From JANOZM01 sp031429355 (GTDB lineage: Bacteria > Pseudomonadota > Gammaproteobacteria > Burkholderiales > Burkholderiaceae_E): 64,000 nucleotides of DNA. The notes beneath the pieces are model-generated. The model had not been told where the DNA came from. It saw only the letters and a program-made list of their open reading frames with translations, and did no database searches. The stretch lies in the NCBI GenBank assembly GCA_031429355.1, contig JANOZM010000017.1, positions 1 through 64,000 on the forward strand, in the 5' to 3' direction. Made by a program: the position numbers and the translations under genes. Positions 61,842 to 64,000 of this stretch are shown here, piece by piece (within the stretch, counting starts at the first letter, position 1; every line of letters begins with the position of its first letter).

Positions 61842-61855
61842 CTAGAAATCCTCTC

Positions 61856-62479
61856 TTAGCGCGAGTACAATTCGACGATCAAACTTTCGTTGATTTCGTT
61901 AGCGAAGTCGCCACGGTCCGGAACCTGTTTATAGGTGCCTTCCATTTTGTTCTTGTCTACCGAGACCCAGCTTGGGAAACCGCCCTGTTCAGCCAACATT
62001 AATGAGTCGGCGATACGGACTTGTTTCTTGGAGCGTTCACGAACGGTGACCACGTCATTTACGGAAACTTGAGCCGACGGAATATTTAACGTACGGCCAT
62101 TAACTAAAACTGCTTTGTGGCTAACAAGCTGACGTGATTCGGCGCGTGTTGAGCCAAAGCCCATGCGATACACGACGTTGTCTAAACGTGACTCAAGCAA
62201 TTGCAGCAAGTTTGTACCGGTACTGCCCTTACGACGCTCAGCTTCGGCGAAGTAGCGGCGGAACTGACGCTCCAAAATACCATACATGCGTTTTACTTTT
62301 TGCTTCTCGCGCAATTGCAAGCCATAGTCGGATGTACGCGCACCGGAAGTGCGGCCATGTTGACCTGGTTTACTGTCGAGTTTGCATTTTGAGTCAAGAC
62401 CACGACGTGTGCTCTTGAGATATAGATCAGTGCCTTCCCTGCGGGATAGTTTGCACTTTGGACCAGTGTAACGTGCCAC
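61856..62479 (-). CDS. rpsD: 30S ribosomal protein S4
   Basis: A 207-residue uS4: MARYTGPKCKLSRREGTDL, S4 RNA-binding domain near 97-160 (RLDNVVYRMGF, AVLVNGRTLNIPS). In other bacteria S4 represses its own operon by binding mRNA; the 167-nt gap upstream contains a perfect hairpin. The N-terminal cysteine set of zinc-binding S4 is not seen. Confidence 0.98.
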   Translation of the reverse strand: MARYTGPKCKLSRREGTDLYLKSTRRGLDSKCKLDSKPGQHGRTSGARTSDYGLQLREKQKVKRMYGILERQFRRYFAEAERRKGSTGTNLLQLLESRLDNVVYRMGFGSTRAESRQLVSHKAVLVNGRTLNIPSAQVSVNDVVTVRERSKKQVRIADSLMLAEQGGFPSWVSVDKNKMEGTYKQVPDRGDFANEINESLIVELYSR

Positions 62480-62569
62480 TTTATTTCCTTTGTAGTTCGC
62501 GCGAGAGCTCTGGTGCTTCTCACGGTCAGTCTAGTACTCGATAGAACTTGGCGCTAGACGGCGGGTTGA

Positions 62570-62597
62570 GCTTTGCTAAATACTAATTTAGCAAAGC
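62570..62597 (-). promoter_or_regulatory. 12-bp hairpin in the rpsK-rpsD gap
   Basis: GCTTTGCTAAAT (62570-62581) and ATTTAGCAAAGC (62586-62597) form a perfect 12-bp stem with a 4-nt loop, about 90 nt before the rpsD start. There is no T-run downstream on the minus strand, so it does not look like an intrinsic terminator. It might be an RNA regulatory or processing site within the operon. Confidence 0.6.
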
Positions 62598-62646
62598 GAA
62601 AAAACTTGTTTACTGCAAAACATGCAACTTAAAACAGCAAAAGAAC

Positions 62647-63054
62647 CTAGATACGACGACGCTTTGAGGGACGGCAACCGTTATGCGGGGTTGGCGTGAT
62701 GTCGGCTATTTGCGTAATTTTGATACCTAAACCGTTTAGTGCACGAATTGCTGACTCGCGACCTGGACCAGGTCCAGTGATGCGCGCTTCTAAATTCTTA
62801 ATACCGCATTCCAAGGCAACACGACCAGCGTTCTCACCGGCAACTTGCGCTGCAAACGGTGTGGACTTACGTGAACCTTTAAAACCAGCACCACCCGCGG
62901 TCGCCCATGACAAGGTATTACCTTGGCGATCGGTGATCGTTACGATGGTGTTGTTAAAAGAAGCATGAATGTGGACGATACCGTCTGAAACATTCTTCTT
63001 AACTTTCTTACGTGCACGCGCGCTGGCGGCAGATGCGGACTGTTGCTTAGCCAT
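62647..63054 (-). CDS. rpsK: 30S ribosomal protein S11
   Basis: A 135-residue uS11 with HIHASFNNTIVTITDRQGN and the C-terminal ITPTPHNGCRPSKRRRI, all standard. Sits between rpsM and rpsD; 16 bp after rpsM. Confidence 0.98.
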   Translation of the reverse strand: MAKQQSASAASARARKKVKKNVSDGIVHIHASFNNTIVTITDRQGNTLSWATAGGAGFKGSRKSTPFAAQVAGENAGRVALECGIKNLEARITGPGPGRESAIRALNGLGIKITQIADITPTPHNGCRPSKRRRI

Positions 63055-63070
63055 TTGCTAATCCAATCAA

Positions 63071-63436
63071 TTATTTCTTTTGAGCGATGTTGGCCTTAAC
63101 CGGGCCTTTACGGGTACGTGCATTGGTACGTGTGCGCTGACCACGGCATGGTAAACCACGACGATGGCGTACACCGCGATAGCATCCCAAGTCCATCAAA
63201 CGCTTGATCGACATGGTGTTCTCACGACGCAAGTCGCCTTCTACGTGGTACTTAGCGATTTGGTCACGAATTTTTTCCAAGTCGTTATCGTCCAGATCCT
63301 TTACTTTTTTATTGTAAGGGACTCCTGATTGCTCACAAATCATGCGAGCACGTGGACGACCAATACCAAAAATAGCGGTTAAGCCAATCTCAGCATGTTG
63401 GTGATTCGGGATATTAATTCCGGCGATACGGGCCAT
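63071..63436 (-). CDS. rpsM: 30S ribosomal protein S13
   Basis: A 121-residue uS13: MARIAGINIPNHQHAEIGLT, basic C-terminus GQRTRTNARTRKGPVK. Length and sequence are canonical. It follows rpmJ. Confidence 0.98.
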   Translation of the reverse strand: MARIAGINIPNHQHAEIGLTAIFGIGRPRARMICEQSGVPYNKKVKDLDDNDLEKIRDQIAKYHVEGDLRRENTMSIKRLMDLGCYRGVRHRRGLPCRGQRTRTNARTRKGPVKANIAQKK

Positions 63437-63475
63437 AAAACTTTCCTCTGATTCAAGTAAACGGTGCTAGACCGA

Positions 63476-63589
63476 TTACCCTTGACGTTGTTTGTGACGT
63501 GGATCATCGCAAATGACGCGTACAACGCCCTTGCGCTTAATAACTTTGCATTTGCGGCAAATCTTTTTTACCGATGCCATAACTTTCAT
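63476..63589 (-). CDS. rpmJ: 50S ribosomal protein L36
   Basis: A 37-residue bL36 missed by length-filtered ORF lists. It reads MKVMASVKKICRKCKVIKRK then GVVRVICDDPRHKQRQG, with zinc ligands C11, C14, C27 and H32 (the C+ form). Located between infA and rpsM, as in most betaproteobacteria. TAA stop at 63478-63476. Confidence 0.97.
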   Translation of the reverse strand: MKVMASVKKICRKCKVIKRKGVVRVICDDPRHKQRQG

Positions 63590-63615
63590 GGTGTTTCCTT
63601 CTTTAGTCTTATTGC

Positions 63616-63834
63616 TTACTTAGCGCGGAACACGATACGTGCCCGCGATAAGTCGTAGGGTGTTAATTCGACCGTTACTTTATCGCCAGGCAGTATGCGA
63701 ATGTAATTCATTCGCATCTTTCCGGAAATGTGACCGAGTACTACATGCCCATTTTCAAGCTTTACTCTAAAGGTTGCGTTGGGCAAATTCTCAACAACCT
63801 CGCCCAGCATCTGAATAACGTCGTCTTTTGACAT
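63616..63834 (-). CDS. infA: Translation initiation factor IF-1
   Basis: A 72-residue S1/OB-fold protein: FRVKLENGHVVLGHISGKM, then NYIRILPGDKVTVELTPYDL. Start ATG 63834 lies 4 bp after the secY stop. Standard order secY-infA-rpmJ. Confidence 0.97.
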   Translation of the reverse strand: MSKDDVIQMLGEVVENLPNATFRVKLENGHVVLGHISGKMRMNYIRILPGDKVTVELTPYDLSRARIVFRAK

Positions 63835-63838
63835 TCGG

Positions 63839-64000
63839 TTACTTTTGACCCTTCAAGGTATTTTTCTTAATTAATCCCTCGTACTGCTGGGACATCATTG
63901 ATGCTTGCACTTGGGTAATAAAATCCATTGTGACTACAACAATAATTAACAGTGACGTCCCACCGAAGTAAAACGGCACTTTGTATTGCAAGTTCAGAAA
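63839..64000 (-). CDS. secY: Preprotein translocase SecY, C-terminal end (partial)
   Basis: The last 53 codons of SecY run off the right window edge. The visible end reads VPFYFGGTSLLIIVVVTMDF, then ITQVQASMMSQQYEGLIKK, the tenth membrane helix and cytoplasmic tail of the translocon channel. TAA at 63841-63839. Confidence 0.95.
   Translation of the reverse strand, partial: FLNLQYKVPFYFGGTSLLIIVVVTMDFITQVQASMMSQQYEGLIKKNTLKGQK

Overview
The window is a chromosomal segment of a betaproteobacterium, most likely of the order Burkholderiales, with a moderate to low GC content by eye. The case rests on gene order and on protein type: pilMNOPQ followed by aroK-aroB and gltB-gltD, divergent from ponA-cyaY-lptM-lysA; msrPQ; a system II cytochrome c maturation pair (resB/ccsA) with a di-heme cytochrome c4; engB facing hemB; and the right-hand end of the spc/alpha ribosomal operons (secY-infA-rpmJ-rpsM-rpsK-rpsD-rpoA-rplQ). 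Genus cannot be fixed from the sequence alone.

Layout. 1-3.2 kb is an accessory patch: a decayed IS1182-type transposase, a vapBC toxin-antitoxin pair and two small membrane proteins. 3.2-19.4 kb, all on the minus strand, holds gltD, gltB, a REP-type transposase relative with a degenerate active site, aroB, aroK, an Ig-repeat lipoprotein and the type IV pilus assembly genes pilQ-pilM. 19.7-24.9 kb, mostly plus strand, holds PBP1A, frataxin CyaY (minus), a small LptM-like lipoprotein absent from simple ORF lists, lysA, and an AbiEii-type nucleotidyltransferase with a small partner. A badly decayed IS91-type transposase follows. 25.1-31.3 kb (minus) is periplasmic redox biology: msrQ, msrP, ccsA, resB and cytochrome c4. 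31.3-38.6 kb (plus) carries engB, hemB, corA, dsbB, an FMN 2-hydroxy-acid dehydrogenase, an OmpA-domain lipoprotein and a coiled-coil/HhH membrane protein. 38.8-45.7 kb is a polyamine uptake and degradation operon in the style of ydcSTUV-patD, ending in gabT: uptake, aldehyde oxidation to GABA, then GABA transamination.

45.7-47.4 kb is a second accessory patch: an Rhs tail fragment, a zeta-like toxin gene interrupted by one in-frame amber codon, its small companion gene, and gene-free sequence. 47.4-57.5 kb is a compact minus-strand catabolic operon: GntR/HutC regulator, LIV-type ABC importer (binding protein, two permeases, two ATPases), aconitase-type dehydratase large and small subunits, a dihydropyrimidinase-like amidohydrolase and a fumarate-reductase-like flavoprotein. 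Its substrate is not evident and it is the best candidate for an undescribed pathway; a perfect 9-bp inverted repeat just upstream of the regulator is its likely operator. 57.9-60.3 kb has a CHRD-domain PEP-CTERM protein with a plausible sigma-54 promoter, a LysR regulator and an SDR. The window closes with the alpha operon, which has a perfect 12-bp stem in an unusually long rpsK-rpsD gap.

No tRNA, rRNA, CRISPR array or prophage was seen. Assignments rest on reading the translated sequences and on knowledge of families; no database search was run.
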